DNA of 7,931 bases from Patescibacteria group bacterium (GTDB taxonomy: Bacteria > Patescibacteriota > Minisyncoccia > Minisyncoccales > PEYH01). How positions within the stretch are numbered: the first letter of the stretch is position 1; each line of letters begins with the position of its first letter. Under the pieces are notes generated by a model that searched no databases, was not told where the DNA came from, and saw only the letters and a list, made by a program, of their open reading frames with translations. A program made the position numbers and the translations under genes. Positions 1-6,206 of this stretch are shown piece after piece. The DNA is taken from NCBI GenBank assembly GCA_018901715.1, contig JAHIEL010000027.1, positions 1 through 7,931 on the forward strand, in the 5' to 3' direction.

Positions 1-1
1 G

Positions 2-856
2 CCCAGAGTTAAAGCAATGATTCTTGTTAGCGGAGTGCTGGTAAATATTTTGGTCGCGATTCTTTTGTTTTATTGTTTTCTCGGCTTTAATGGATTTGAA
101 AGTTTTCAGAGTCAATTATTTGACTATGAATTTCCTTTTGGAGAACAAGAAAATCATATCGTGGTTTCATCTATTTCAGACCAAAGTCCAGCGCAAGAAG
201 TTGGGCTGGAACCATACGACTTAATTTTATCTTTAAATGGTAAAGAAGTAGATGATGCTAATAATTTTATTTCTTTAATAAAAGAAAGACAAGGAGAAGA
301 GGTAATTCTTTCTCTTGAAAATTTAAAGACAAAAGAGAGTAGGGAAGTGATAGTTATACCAAGGGAAAATCCACCAGAAAATGAGGGAGCGCTGGGAGCA
401 GGAATTGCCGTTGTTAGTCGTTTAAGCTATAAGGGGAGCGGGAAGATTTTTTCCGGCATTACACACACTGCTAATCTCTCTCATCTCTCATTTTCAGTTT
501 TAGGGTATCTTATAAAAACCTCTGTTCAGGAGAAAGATATTAGCTATGTTTCTCAATCAGTAGCAGGCCCTGTGGGTATTCTTGCTTTTACTAAACTGAC
601 TATGGCTGGAGGATTCTGGCAGATTATAAATTTAGTTGCTATAATCTCTTTAGCACTTGGAATTATGAATATTCTGCCAATCCCAGCTGCTGACGGCGGG
701 AGATTGATGTTTGTTTTATATGAAGTAGTTTTTAACAAACAGGCACCTCCAAAATTAGAGAGAATGATTAATCTAATTGGCTTTTATCTTCTATTGGCAT
801 TATTATTTTTGGTTACATATAAAGATATAGTTCAGTTTAAAGATATTTTGTTTTAA
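2..856 (+). CDS. rseP: Site-2 zinc metalloprotease RseP/RIP family, C-terminal part
   Basis: Intramembrane protease family that cleaves transmembrane substrates such as anti-sigma factors. The reading frame is already open at base 2, before the ATG at 17, and the first residues (PRVKAMILVSGVLVN) match the family's internal segment leading into a membrane helix. The gene is therefore cut by the window edge, and the N-terminal zinc motif HExxH lies outside. Visible parts, counted from the ATG at 17: a membrane helix at about residues 3-24, a PDZ domain at about 48-115 (IVVSSISDQSPAQEVGLEPYD), and near 217-231 the second catalytic motif NILPIPAADGG, whose Asp supplies a zinc ligand; the usual family form is NLLPIPxLDGG. 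Further hydrophobic helices follow up to the C-terminus. Next to proS, as in many bacteria. Family assignment is firm; the substrate is unknown. Confidence 0.9.
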   Translation, partial: PRVKAMILVSGVLVNILVAILLFYCFLGFNGFESFQSQLFDYEFPFGEQENHIVVSSISDQSPAQEVGLEPYDLILSLNGKEVDDANNFISLIKERQGEEVILSLENLKTKESREVIVIPRENPPENEGALGAGIAVVSRLSYKGSGKIFSGITHTANLSHLSFSVLGYLIKTSVQEKDISYVSQSVAGPVGILAFTKLTMAGGFWQIINLVAIISLALGIMNILPIPAADGGRLMFVLYEVVFNKQAPPKLERMINLIGFYLLLALLFLVTYKDIVQFKDILF

Positions 857-895
857 TTCCTTGGTTAGTAATCCCGCTCAGATATCTTGTTTTAA
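841..895 (+). repeat. 16-nt imperfect direct repeat spanning the rseP stop
   Basis: AGATATTTTGTTTTAA (841-856, including the rseP stop codon) recurs as AGATATCTTGTTTTAA at 880-895 with one T-to-C difference. The two copies start 39 nt apart, and the second copy opens the hairpin-rich intergenic stretch. It may be a small tandem duplication of the gene end; chance is possible in AT-rich sequence. Confidence 0.5.
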
Positions 896-1027
896 GTTGA
901 CGCAGTCGATTTCCCCTGCGAGGAAATCGCTGCTCGCCCTCGGCCTGCGTGATGCATCTTAAGATATGAAATCCGCCGAGAAGTGTTCTCGGCAGAAAAT
1001 GTCTGTGTAGATGTTTGACATCTACAC
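880..1027 (+). other. Hairpin-rich structured intergenic region, candidate RNA or repeat element
   Basis: The 199-nt gap between rseP and proS has no convincing gene, but its middle is markedly more GC-rich than its surroundings and holds nested helices. ATATCTT (882-888) pairs with AAGATAT (961-967). Inside that, ACGCAG (900-905) pairs with CTGCGT (945-950). Inside that, CGATTTCC (907-914) pairs with GGAAATCG (922-929) around a 7-nt loop. Two further perfect hairpins follow: GCCGAGAA/TTCTCGGC (975-982/986-993, loop GTG) and GTGTAGATGT/ACATCTACAC (1005-1014/1018-1027, loop TTG). No T-run follows them, so they are not ordinary terminators. I do not recognise a known RNA family, and no T-box consensus is visible despite the synthetase gene downstream. 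It could be a structured RNA, a proS leader, or an inserted miniature repeat. Confidence 0.45.
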
Positions 1028-1043
1028 TCACCAAATTCGTAAT
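1015..1043 (+). promoter_or_regulatory. Possible proS promoter
   Basis: A perfect -35 box TTGACA (1015-1020) is followed after 17 nt by CGTAAT (1038-1043), which matches the last four bases of the -10 consensus. Transcription would begin near 1050, leaving only about 6 nt before the proS ATG; this fits the absence of a Shine-Dalgarno motif. The -35 box overlaps the loop and 3' arm of a perfect 10-bp hairpin. The weak -10 keeps this tentative. Confidence 0.4.
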
Positions 1044-1055
1044 TCATAAAAACCC

Positions 1056-2309
1056 ATGCTTCAATCAAAGCTTTTCTATAAAACTAAAAAATTAGCGCCA
1101 AAAGAAGCAACAGCTATTTCGCATAAACTTCTTTACAGGGGCGACTTTATTGACCAATTGGGTTCAGGTATTTATAGTTTTTTGCCATTGGGCTGGATGG
1201 TGCATCAGAATATTTCAAATATTATTAGACAAGAGATGAGCGCTTTGGGAGGTCAGGAGGTTTTTCTTCCAGCTATGCATCCGAGGAGTGTTTGGCAGAA
1301 ATCAGACCGTTGGGATAAAATGAAACCCCCATTGTTTAAACTTAAAGATAGCCACAAAAAGGACTTTGCTTTGGGTTCTACACACGAAGAAGTGATATCA
1401 CAACTGGCTAGTAGTAGGGTAGCTTCTTATAAAGACCTGCCTTTTGCTTTATTTCAGATTCAAAGTAAGTTTAGGAATGAAATAAGATATACTGGCGGAC
1501 TTTTAAGAACTCGCGAATTTATAATGAAAGATTTATATAGTTTCCACGCTGATCAAGCTGATTTTGAAAAATATTATGAAAAAGTTGCTAAAGCATATTT
1601 TAAAATTTTCAAGAGATGTGGGTTAAAAGTGTTGAGAGTAAAGGCATCTGGCGAGGGCTTTACAAATGATTTTACAGATGAGTTTCAAGCAATAACCCCA
1701 ATAGGGGAGGATAGTATTATTTATTGTGAAAAGTGTGGTTTTGCTAAGAATAAGGAAATTTTTGAATATAACGATGGAGATAAGTGCCCAGAATGTAAAT
1801 CATTGCTTAAAAAAGAAAGAGGCATTGAAGTGGGAAATATTTTTCCTTTGGGCGACAAATATTCTAAATCATTTGATTTAAAATTTAAGGATGAGTTAGG
1901 AAAAGAAAAATTTGTTATAATGGCTTCTTATGGCATTGGGGTTGGCCGCTTAATATCAACTATTGTTGAGGTTCACAATGATGATAAGGGTATTATATGG
2001 CCAAAAGAAGTTGCTCCGTTTTTAGTTCATATTGTTCCAGTAGAAATAAATGATAACAAGGTGGAAAAAACAGCAAAAAAACTTTATGACAATGGACAGG
2101 AAAAAATAAAGAGGGTAATATACGATGACCGCAGGAATGTGAGCACAGGAGAGAAATTCGCTGAATCAGATTTGCTCGGCATTCCTTTTAAAATTATCAT
2201 AAGCAAGAAAACTTTAGAGAAAGACAGTGTTGAGATTGAGCAAAGAGATGGAAAAAAATCTCAGCTTATTAAAATTAAGGACGCAATGAATTTTAATTTT
2301 TATGTTTAA
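1056..2309 (+). CDS. proS: Prolyl-tRNA synthetase, compact form lacking the editing domain
   Basis: Charges tRNA-Pro with proline in the cytoplasm. Class II synthetase core: TxE loop GSTHEE (about 107-112), motif 2 KFRNEIRYTGG and following residues (about 138-164), and motif 3 GVGRL (about 295-299), then an anticodon-binding domain from about 320 to the end. At 417 residues it is about 150 shorter than the usual bacterial enzyme. The roughly 180-residue editing (INS) domain normally found between motifs 2 and 3 is absent. Its place is taken by a short segment with CEKC (224-227) and CPEC (244-247), which looks like a small zinc ribbon. ATG 1056 gives the expected family N-terminus; no Shine-Dalgarno motif precedes it. 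The last 8 nt overlap mreB, so the two are probably co-transcribed. With no INS domain, misacylated Ala-tRNA-Pro must be tolerated or cleared by another protein. Confidence 0.95.
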   Translation: MLQSKLFYKTKKLAPKEATAISHKLLYRGDFIDQLGSGIYSFLPLGWMVHQNISNIIRQEMSALGGQEVFLPAMHPRSVWQKSDRWDKMKPPLFKLKDSHKKDFALGSTHEEVISQLASSRVASYKDLPFALFQIQSKFRNEIRYTGGLLRTREFIMKDLYSFHADQADFEKYYEKVAKAYFKIFKRCGLKVLRVKASGEGFTNDFTDEFQAITPIGEDSIIYCEKCGFAKNKEIFEYNDGDKCPECKSLLKKERGIEVGNIFPLGDKYSKSFDLKFKDELGKEKFVIMASYGIGVGRLISTIVEVHNDDKGIIWPKEVAPFLVHIVPVEINDNKVEKTAKKLYDNGQEKIKRVIYDDRRNVSTGEKFAESDLLGIPFKIIISKKTLEKDSVEIEQRDGKKSQLIKIKDAMNFNFYV

Positions 2310-3399
2310 AATATTTTCTAGTTTTGGGCTTTCTAATTTTGGCAAAGATATAGCCATTGATCTTGGCACTGCAACCACGCTTGTTTATATCAAGGGCGAG
2401 GGCATTATAGCAACAGAGCCATCTGTAGTAGCTATCAATCAGAAAACAGGGCAGGTTTTAGCAATAGGAGAGGAGGCAAAGAAAATGGTTGGTAGAACCC
2501 CAATGCACATAACAGCCAGTCGGCCATTGGTCAATGGCGTTATTTCTGATTTTGAAGTAGCAGAGCAAATGCTTAAATATTTTATTGAAAAGGCATACAA
2601 AAGAAAAACTATTTTTCCAAGACCAAGAGTTATTATCGGTATCCCTTGCGGGTTGACTGAAGTAGAAAAAAAATCAGTAAGAGATGCTGCACTTAATGCT
2701 GGAGCGGGAAAAGCATATTTAGTGGAACAGCCAATAGCAGCTGCCATAGGTGCGAGAATGCCAATTCAAGAAGCAGGTGGAAATTTTATTGTAGATATAG
2801 GCGGAGGCACTACTGATATTGCTGTAATTTCTCTCGGCGGGATAGTATTAGCAAAAAGCTTAAAAGTTGCAGGCGATAAACTTGATACAGATATTATAGA
2901 TTTTTGTCAGGAAGAGTATCGTTTATTAATTGGCACAAGAACTGCCGAAAAAGTAAAAATCAAAATTGGCTCTGCTTATAAAACAAAAGCAAACACAGAT
3001 AATCAGAAGAATAAAACCGAAACTCCAATCAGGGGCAGGAATTTAATTACTGGTTTGCCAGAAGAGGTTATGGTAGGAGAGGCAAATATAAGAACTGCTA
3101 TCAATAAGTCCATTAAACAAATAATTTCAACTATTAAAGACACTGTTGAGAATACTCCACCAGAACTTGTAGCAGACATAATGTCTAGAGGAATTTGTTT
3201 AGCAGGAGGAGGGTCAATGCTTAGGGGATTAGATGAATTAATTACAAAGGAAACTAAGATTCCTACTAAAATTATTGAAGACCCTTTAACTGCCGTAGTA
3301 AGGGGTGCTGGAATGATTCTTGAAAACTTAGATGAATTAGAAGAAGTTTTAATTGAAAAAGAAGAGTTTCAGCCACCAAAACAGCCATACGAAAAATAA
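2302..3399 (+). CDS. mreB: Rod-shape determining actin homologue MreB
   Basis: Bacterial actin that forms membrane-bound filaments guiding cell-wall synthesis and rod shape. Actin-fold nucleotide motifs are all present: phosphate-1 DLGTATTLVY (about 20-29), phosphate-2 DIGGGTTDIAV (about 165-175), and the adenosine motif LAGGGSMLRGL (about 290-300). The start MFKIFSSFGLSNF could form the short amphipathic membrane-anchoring helix. At 365 residues it is slightly longer than the typical 330-350, with a charged, proline-containing C-terminal tail (EEFQPPKQPYEK). The start lies 8 nt inside the 3' end of proS and has no Shine-Dalgarno motif, suggesting coupled translation. The partner genes mreC and mreD do not follow; gatC comes next after 24 nt. 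Assignment is firm. Confidence 0.96.
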   Translation: MFKIFSSFGLSNFGKDIAIDLGTATTLVYIKGEGIIATEPSVVAINQKTGQVLAIGEEAKKMVGRTPMHITASRPLVNGVISDFEVAEQMLKYFIEKAYKRKTIFPRPRVIIGIPCGLTEVEKKSVRDAALNAGAGKAYLVEQPIAAAIGARMPIQEAGGNFIVDIGGGTTDIAVISLGGIVLAKSLKVAGDKLDTDIIDFCQEEYRLLIGTRTAEKVKIKIGSAYKTKANTDNQKNKTETPIRGRNLITGLPEEVMVGEANIRTAINKSIKQIISTIKDTVENTPPELVADIMSRGICLAGGGSMLRGLDELITKETKIPTKIIEDPLTAVVRGAGMILENLDELEEVLIEKEEFQPPKQPYEK

Positions 3400-3423
3400 T
3401 AAATTGTATTACGCAATATATTT

Positions 3424-3717
3424 ATGATTTCTTTGAAAGAAACAAACCATATTGCTAAATTAGCAAGGATTGAATTTTCAGACAAGGAGCTCAAGCAATT
3501 ACAGGCAGAGCTTTCTTTAATTTTAGGATATATTGATAAATTAAAAGAGGTTGATATAAAAGATATTCAACCAATGGGCCATTCGGTCTTGGTTAAGAAT
3601 GTTTTAAGAAAAGATGAGTCAATAGAGGAAAAAAAGCCCGCATCAAAAAGCTTGGTTGATTGGGCACCAGAAAAAGATGAGGGTTTTGTAAAAGTAAAGT
3701 CGGTTTTTCAAAAATAA
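3424..3717 (+). CDS. gatC: Asp-tRNA(Asn)/Glu-tRNA(Gln) amidotransferase subunit C
   Basis: Small subunit of GatCAB, which converts Glu-tRNA(Gln) and/or Asp-tRNA(Asn) to Gln- and Asn-tRNA; GatC wraps around and stabilises GatA. The 97-residue length is normal. Family signatures: HIAKLARIEFSDKEL near the N-terminus, the LSLILGYIDKLKEVD helix (about 30-44), NVLRKDE (about 59-65) and the C-terminal GFVKVKSVF. The start at 3424 fits the family; there is no Shine-Dalgarno motif in the 24 nt after mreB. Its TAA stop shares one base with the gatA ATG (TAATG), a classic arrangement for coupled translation and matched subunit amounts. gatB, needed for the kinase and amidotransfer steps, is not in this window. 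Confidence 0.95.
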   Translation: MISLKETNHIAKLARIEFSDKELKQLQAELSLILGYIDKLKEVDIKDIQPMGHSVLVKNVLRKDESIEEKKPASKSLVDWAPEKDEGFVKVKSVFQK

Positions 3718-5141
3718 TGGATTTAAATTTTTTATCTGTTAAAGCAATAATTCAGGGTCTATGCAAAAAGGATTTTACTTGTGAGGAAATTACAAAAGAA
3801 TATTTAAATAATATTGCCAAAAAAGATAAAGAAATTAACGCCTTTTTTAATATAGATGAAAAACAAGTTTTATCTCAAGCAAAAGAGATAGATAAGAATT
3901 TTTCACAGAAAAAAAATGACTTGCCTTTAGCCGGACTCCCTATTGCTGTAAAAGATAATATATTAGTTAAGGGACAGAAATGTTCTGCTGGCTCTAAAAT
4001 GCTTGAGAATTATGAAGCACCCTACGATGCAACTGTAATTAAAAAAGTTAAACAAGCAGGCGCTTTTATTTTAGGTAAAACCAATTTGGATGAATTTGCC
4101 TGTGGTTCTTCTGGGGAACACTCTGCTTTTAGTCCCTGTAAAAATCCTAATGATTTAGAATTCGTGGCTGGTGGCTCTTCCTCTGGTTCAGCAGCTGCAG
4201 TGGCAGCGGATATGACGCCTGTTGCTTTCGGTTCTGATACAGCTGGTTCTGTGCGTTTACCAGCTTCCTTTTGTGGCATTGTCGGCTTTAAACCAACTTA
4301 TGGAGCTATCTCAAGATTTGGGTTAATCGCAATGGCATCTTCCTTGGATCAAATAGGAATATTAGCAAAGAAGACCGAAGATATAGAAATTATTTTTGAT
4401 GCTATAAGAGGAAAAGACGAAATGGATTCAACTAGTATAGAAGTTCCAACAGGAGAGAAAATAAATTCCCTAAATGGCTTGATTGTCGGATTGCCTAAGG
4501 CATGTTTTTCTCAAGGAATTGATAAACAGGTATTAGATATTACTTATAGAGCGATTGAGAAATTGAAAATACAGGGAGTGAATATAAAGGAAATAGAAAT
4601 GCCGAATTTGGAATATGGCGTGGCTTGCTATTACATTATAATGCCTGCTGAATTGTCTAGTAATTTAGCTCGGTACGATGGGATAAAATACGGTTCTTCA
4701 GAAGATGGGATTAAAGATTTAATTGATTTATATTTTCAAACTAGGGGTCGGTTTTTTGGAAAAGAAATTAAAAGAAGAATAATGCTTGGAACTTATGTCT
4801 TATCTTCCGGATATTATGATGCTTATTATTTGCGCGCTTTGAAAGTTAGGACTAAAATAAAGATGGACTTTAATGAGGCCTTTGAAAAAGTAGATTTTGT
4901 TTTAACTCCAACTTCGCCTGTCTTGCCTTTTAAGCTCGGGCAGAAAATTGAAGACCCTTTATCTTTATATATGATGGATTTATTAACCGTGCCAGCCAAT
5001 TTGGCTGGGTTGCCTAGTATTTCTTTGCCAGTGGGCAAAGTTGGCAGCTTACCAGTAGGTGTGCAGATAATCGCGCCTGCATCAGAAGATAAAAAACTTT
5101 TAGCTGTTGCAAATCTTATTGAAAAAATATGGACTCCATAG
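3717..5141 (+). CDS. gatA: Asp-tRNA(Asn)/Glu-tRNA(Gln) amidotransferase subunit A (glutaminase)
   Basis: Amidase-signature enzyme that releases ammonia from glutamine for tRNA-dependent amidation by GatCAB. The Ser-cisSer-Lys triad is complete and sits at the usual GatA numbers: Lys79 in AVKDN, Ser154 in AGGSSSG and the nucleophile Ser178 in GSDTAGSVR. Length (474) is normal. One deviation lies just before the nucleophile: the usual DTGGS reads DTAGS (Ala176), and the usual RQPA reads RLPA; both are close to the active site but do not remove a catalytic residue. The ATG overlaps the gatC stop by one base. The last 13 nt overlap the next gene. In genomes lacking GlnRS or AsnRS this complex is essential; whether that holds here cannot be seen from the window. 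Confidence 0.95.
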   Translation: MDLNFLSVKAIIQGLCKKDFTCEEITKEYLNNIAKKDKEINAFFNIDEKQVLSQAKEIDKNFSQKKNDLPLAGLPIAVKDNILVKGQKCSAGSKMLENYEAPYDATVIKKVKQAGAFILGKTNLDEFACGSSGEHSAFSPCKNPNDLEFVAGGSSSGSAAAVAADMTPVAFGSDTAGSVRLPASFCGIVGFKPTYGAISRFGLIAMASSLDQIGILAKKTEDIEIIFDAIRGKDEMDSTSIEVPTGEKINSLNGLIVGLPKACFSQGIDKQVLDITYRAIEKLKIQGVNIKEIEMPNLEYGVACYYIIMPAELSSNLARYDGIKYGSSEDGIKDLIDLYFQTRGRFFGKEIKRRIMLGTYVLSSGYYDAYYLRALKVRTKIKMDFNEAFEKVDFVLTPTSPVLPFKLGQKIEDPLSLYMMDLLTVPANLAGLPSISLPVGKVGSLPVGVQIIAPASEDKKLLAVANLIEKIWTP

Positions 5142-5782
5142 GACTTGGTAATACAATACTTCAGAATATAATTTCTCCAGGACTTCAAAGGTCATTGCTT
5201 CCAGTAAAGCTGATTTTAATTTTAATTTCTTTAGTTGCCATAATTTTAATTATCTGGCTTTTTAGAAAGAGTAGTTATAAAAATTTTTTATATTTGGATT
5301 GGGTAAATAATCGCAAACTTTTAAAGAGCATAAGAATAGGCGAACTAGACGAAAAAGAGGGAGTTATTGCGCAGAAAGAAGAAGTTAAAGACGAAATCCA
5401 AGCTCAACCTCAAAAACTACCCCAGTCCCAGCGAGGATCCCATTCTCAACCCAAGGAAGATGAAGAAGATTTTATAGAAACAAAAAAGAAAGAAGTAGAA
5501 AAAGTTGAGATATCTGACTGGCAAAGAATTCTAGATAAGCTTGAGACAAAGGACCAACTCAAATGTAAGCTTGCTTTACTTGATGCAGATAGATTATTTG
5601 ATAAAAGCTTGAGCCAGAAAGAAAAAGAATTAAAAAGTTTGAGCAATTTTGAGAAGATAGAAAAAATTAAGGATTATCTTGAACGCTTGCTTGACCATCC
5701 AAATAAGGGCATTACTTTTAGGAATGCTAATAATATAATAAGAGAATATAAAATCGCGCTTAAAGAAATAGGCGCGATATAG
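5129..5782 (+). CDS. Single-pass membrane protein with a charged linker and helical cytoplasmic domain, function unknown
   Basis: I cannot name this protein. It starts 13 nt before the end of gatA, so it probably belongs to the same transcript. Layout of its 217 residues: a short N-terminus, one strongly hydrophobic helix at about 23-45 followed by RKSS (positive-inside rule puts the C-terminal part in the cytoplasm), a low-complexity Lys/Glu/Gln/Pro-rich linker at about 70-118, and a predicted all-helical domain from about 119 to the end. This starts with DWQRILDKLE and contains KLALLDADRLFDKSL. From memory, proteins with this pattern recur in Parcubacteria as unnamed membrane proteins; related members often have an R-N-x3-H-like motif near the end, here replaced by FRNANN without the His. 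Start choice: the ATG at 5129 gives a sensible short N-terminus; no Shine-Dalgarno motif is present. Confidence 0.75.
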   Translation: MDSIGLGNTILQNIISPGLQRSLLPVKLILILISLVAIILIIWLFRKSSYKNFLYLDWVNNRKLLKSIRIGELDEKEGVIAQKEEVKDEIQAQPQKLPQSQRGSHSQPKEDEEDFIETKKKEVEKVEISDWQRILDKLETKDQLKCKLALLDADRLFDKSLSQKEKELKSLSNFEKIEKIKDYLERLLDHPNKGITFRNANNIIREYKIALKEIGAI

Positions 5783-5809
5783 GCAGAGGCGCTAATTTTT
5801 CAAAAAATC

Positions 5810-5829
5810 GCTGTTGACAACAGCTTTTT
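5810..5829 (+). terminator. Rho-independent terminator of the proS-mreB-gatCA cluster
   Basis: GCTGTT (5810-5815) and AACAGC (5819-5824) form a perfect 6-bp stem with loop GAC, followed by five Ts (5825-5829) and preceded by an A-tract (5802-5807). It lies 28 nt after the membrane-protein stop codon. The stem is short, so termination may be partial. The hairpin shares its bases with the -35 box of the next promoter. Confidence 0.6.
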
Positions 5830-5842
5830 AATTGTTTATTAT
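5814..5842 (+). promoter_or_regulatory. Sigma-70-type promoter of the tRNA unit
   Basis: TTGACA (5814-5819), a 17-nt spacer and TATTAT (5837-5842): a perfect -35 and a five-of-six -10 at ideal spacing. Transcription should begin near 5849, about 14 nt before the initiator tRNA. This is the best promoter in the window, as expected for a tRNA operon. Confidence 0.8.
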
Positions 5843-5862
5843 AAGCATAATTTCTTTAACAT

Positions 5863-6187
5863 AGCGGGGTAGAGAAGTAGTATCTCAGGGGTCTCATACA
5901 AAAGTGTGACCTAAGGCAGTAATGTCTTATGGAAAAATTCTCTAAATTGCTGGAAACCCATTAGAGCTTTTCTTACTACAGCGTAATCCAAAAGGATAAG
6001 CGCGAATGTTTAAAAAAAGAAAAGATTTGGCAATCAGCATCCAAGTCTCGCACATAGATTATGTGTGGGAAAGGTTCAGAGACTATAATGGGAACTGCCC
6101 AACAGGGTAGATGGTATAGTCCATTCCTTTTGGAAACAAGAGGTGCAAAAGAAGCCCCAGACCCTGGTGCAATTCCAGGCCCCGCAA
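5863..6187 (+). tRNA. Initiator tRNA-fMet (CAT) interrupted by a group I intron
   Basis: Exons 5863-5897 and 6152-6187 join to a 71-nt tRNA. Acceptor AGCGGGG (5863-5869) pairs with CCCCGCA (6180-6186) except A1 opposite A72; an unpaired 1-72 is the mark of a bacterial initiator. The D-stem GAGA/TCTC includes A11-U24, also typical of initiators. The anticodon stem GGGGT/GCCCC closes the loop CTCATAA with anticodon CAT at 5895-5897. The T-stem CCTGG/CCAGG is perfect; discriminator A73; no CCA is encoded. Oddities: the D-loop is AGTAGTA with one G instead of G18G19, the T-loop is TGCAATT with G at position 55, and pair 31-39 is U-G, so only two of the three usual G-C pairs at 29-31/39-41 remain. 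All stems are otherwise intact, arguing against a decayed gene. Confidence 0.9.
5898..6151 (+). ncRNA. Group I self-splicing intron (IC3-like) in the anticodon loop
   Basis: A 254-nt ribozyme without a gene inside, inserted directly after the anticodon (between positions 36 and 37). P1: exon GGTCTCAT (5890-5897) pairs with GTGTGACC (5904-5911), with one U-U mismatch and the required U-G pair at the 5' splice site. P2: TAAGGCA/TGTCTTA (5912-5918/5923-5929) capped by a GTAA tetraloop. P4: TGCTGG (5948-5953) with TCAGCA (6034-6039), within the conserved sequence AATTGCTGGAAA. P6: 6047-6056/6060-6069. P7: GACTA (6081-6085) with TAGTC (6117-6121), inside the R and S consensus blocks TTCAGAGACTA and GGTATAGTCC. 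P8: CTGCCC/GGGTAG (6095-6100/6105-6110). P9: CCTTTTG/CAAGAGG (6126-6132/6137-6143) with a GAAA loop. The last base is G6151, the terminal guanosine. P3 (5938-5942 with 6090-6094) is tentative. The small size, tRNA site and GNRA loops on P2 and P9 resemble the tRNA introns of cyanobacteria and Azoarcus. Confidence 0.93.
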
Positions 6188-6206
6188 CAATCGATTTTAC
6201 TAACGA

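Noticed and set aside
837..1034. Minus-strand 65-residue reading frame across the rseP-proS gap
   Set aside because: No family resemblance, overlaps the end of rseP, and its bases are better explained by the perfect hairpins.
857..1055. T-box riboswitch ahead of proS
   Set aside because: The conserved T-box bulge sequence (AGGGTGGNACCGCG-like) and a downstream terminator/antiterminator pair are not present.
5957..6092. Perfect 7-bp match CCCATTA (5957-5963) with TAATGGG (6086-6092) as intron helix P3
   Set aside because: P3 must start upstream of the P4 strand, and the P4 assignment in AATTGCTGGAAA is strongly conserved; the match may be chance or an alternative fold.
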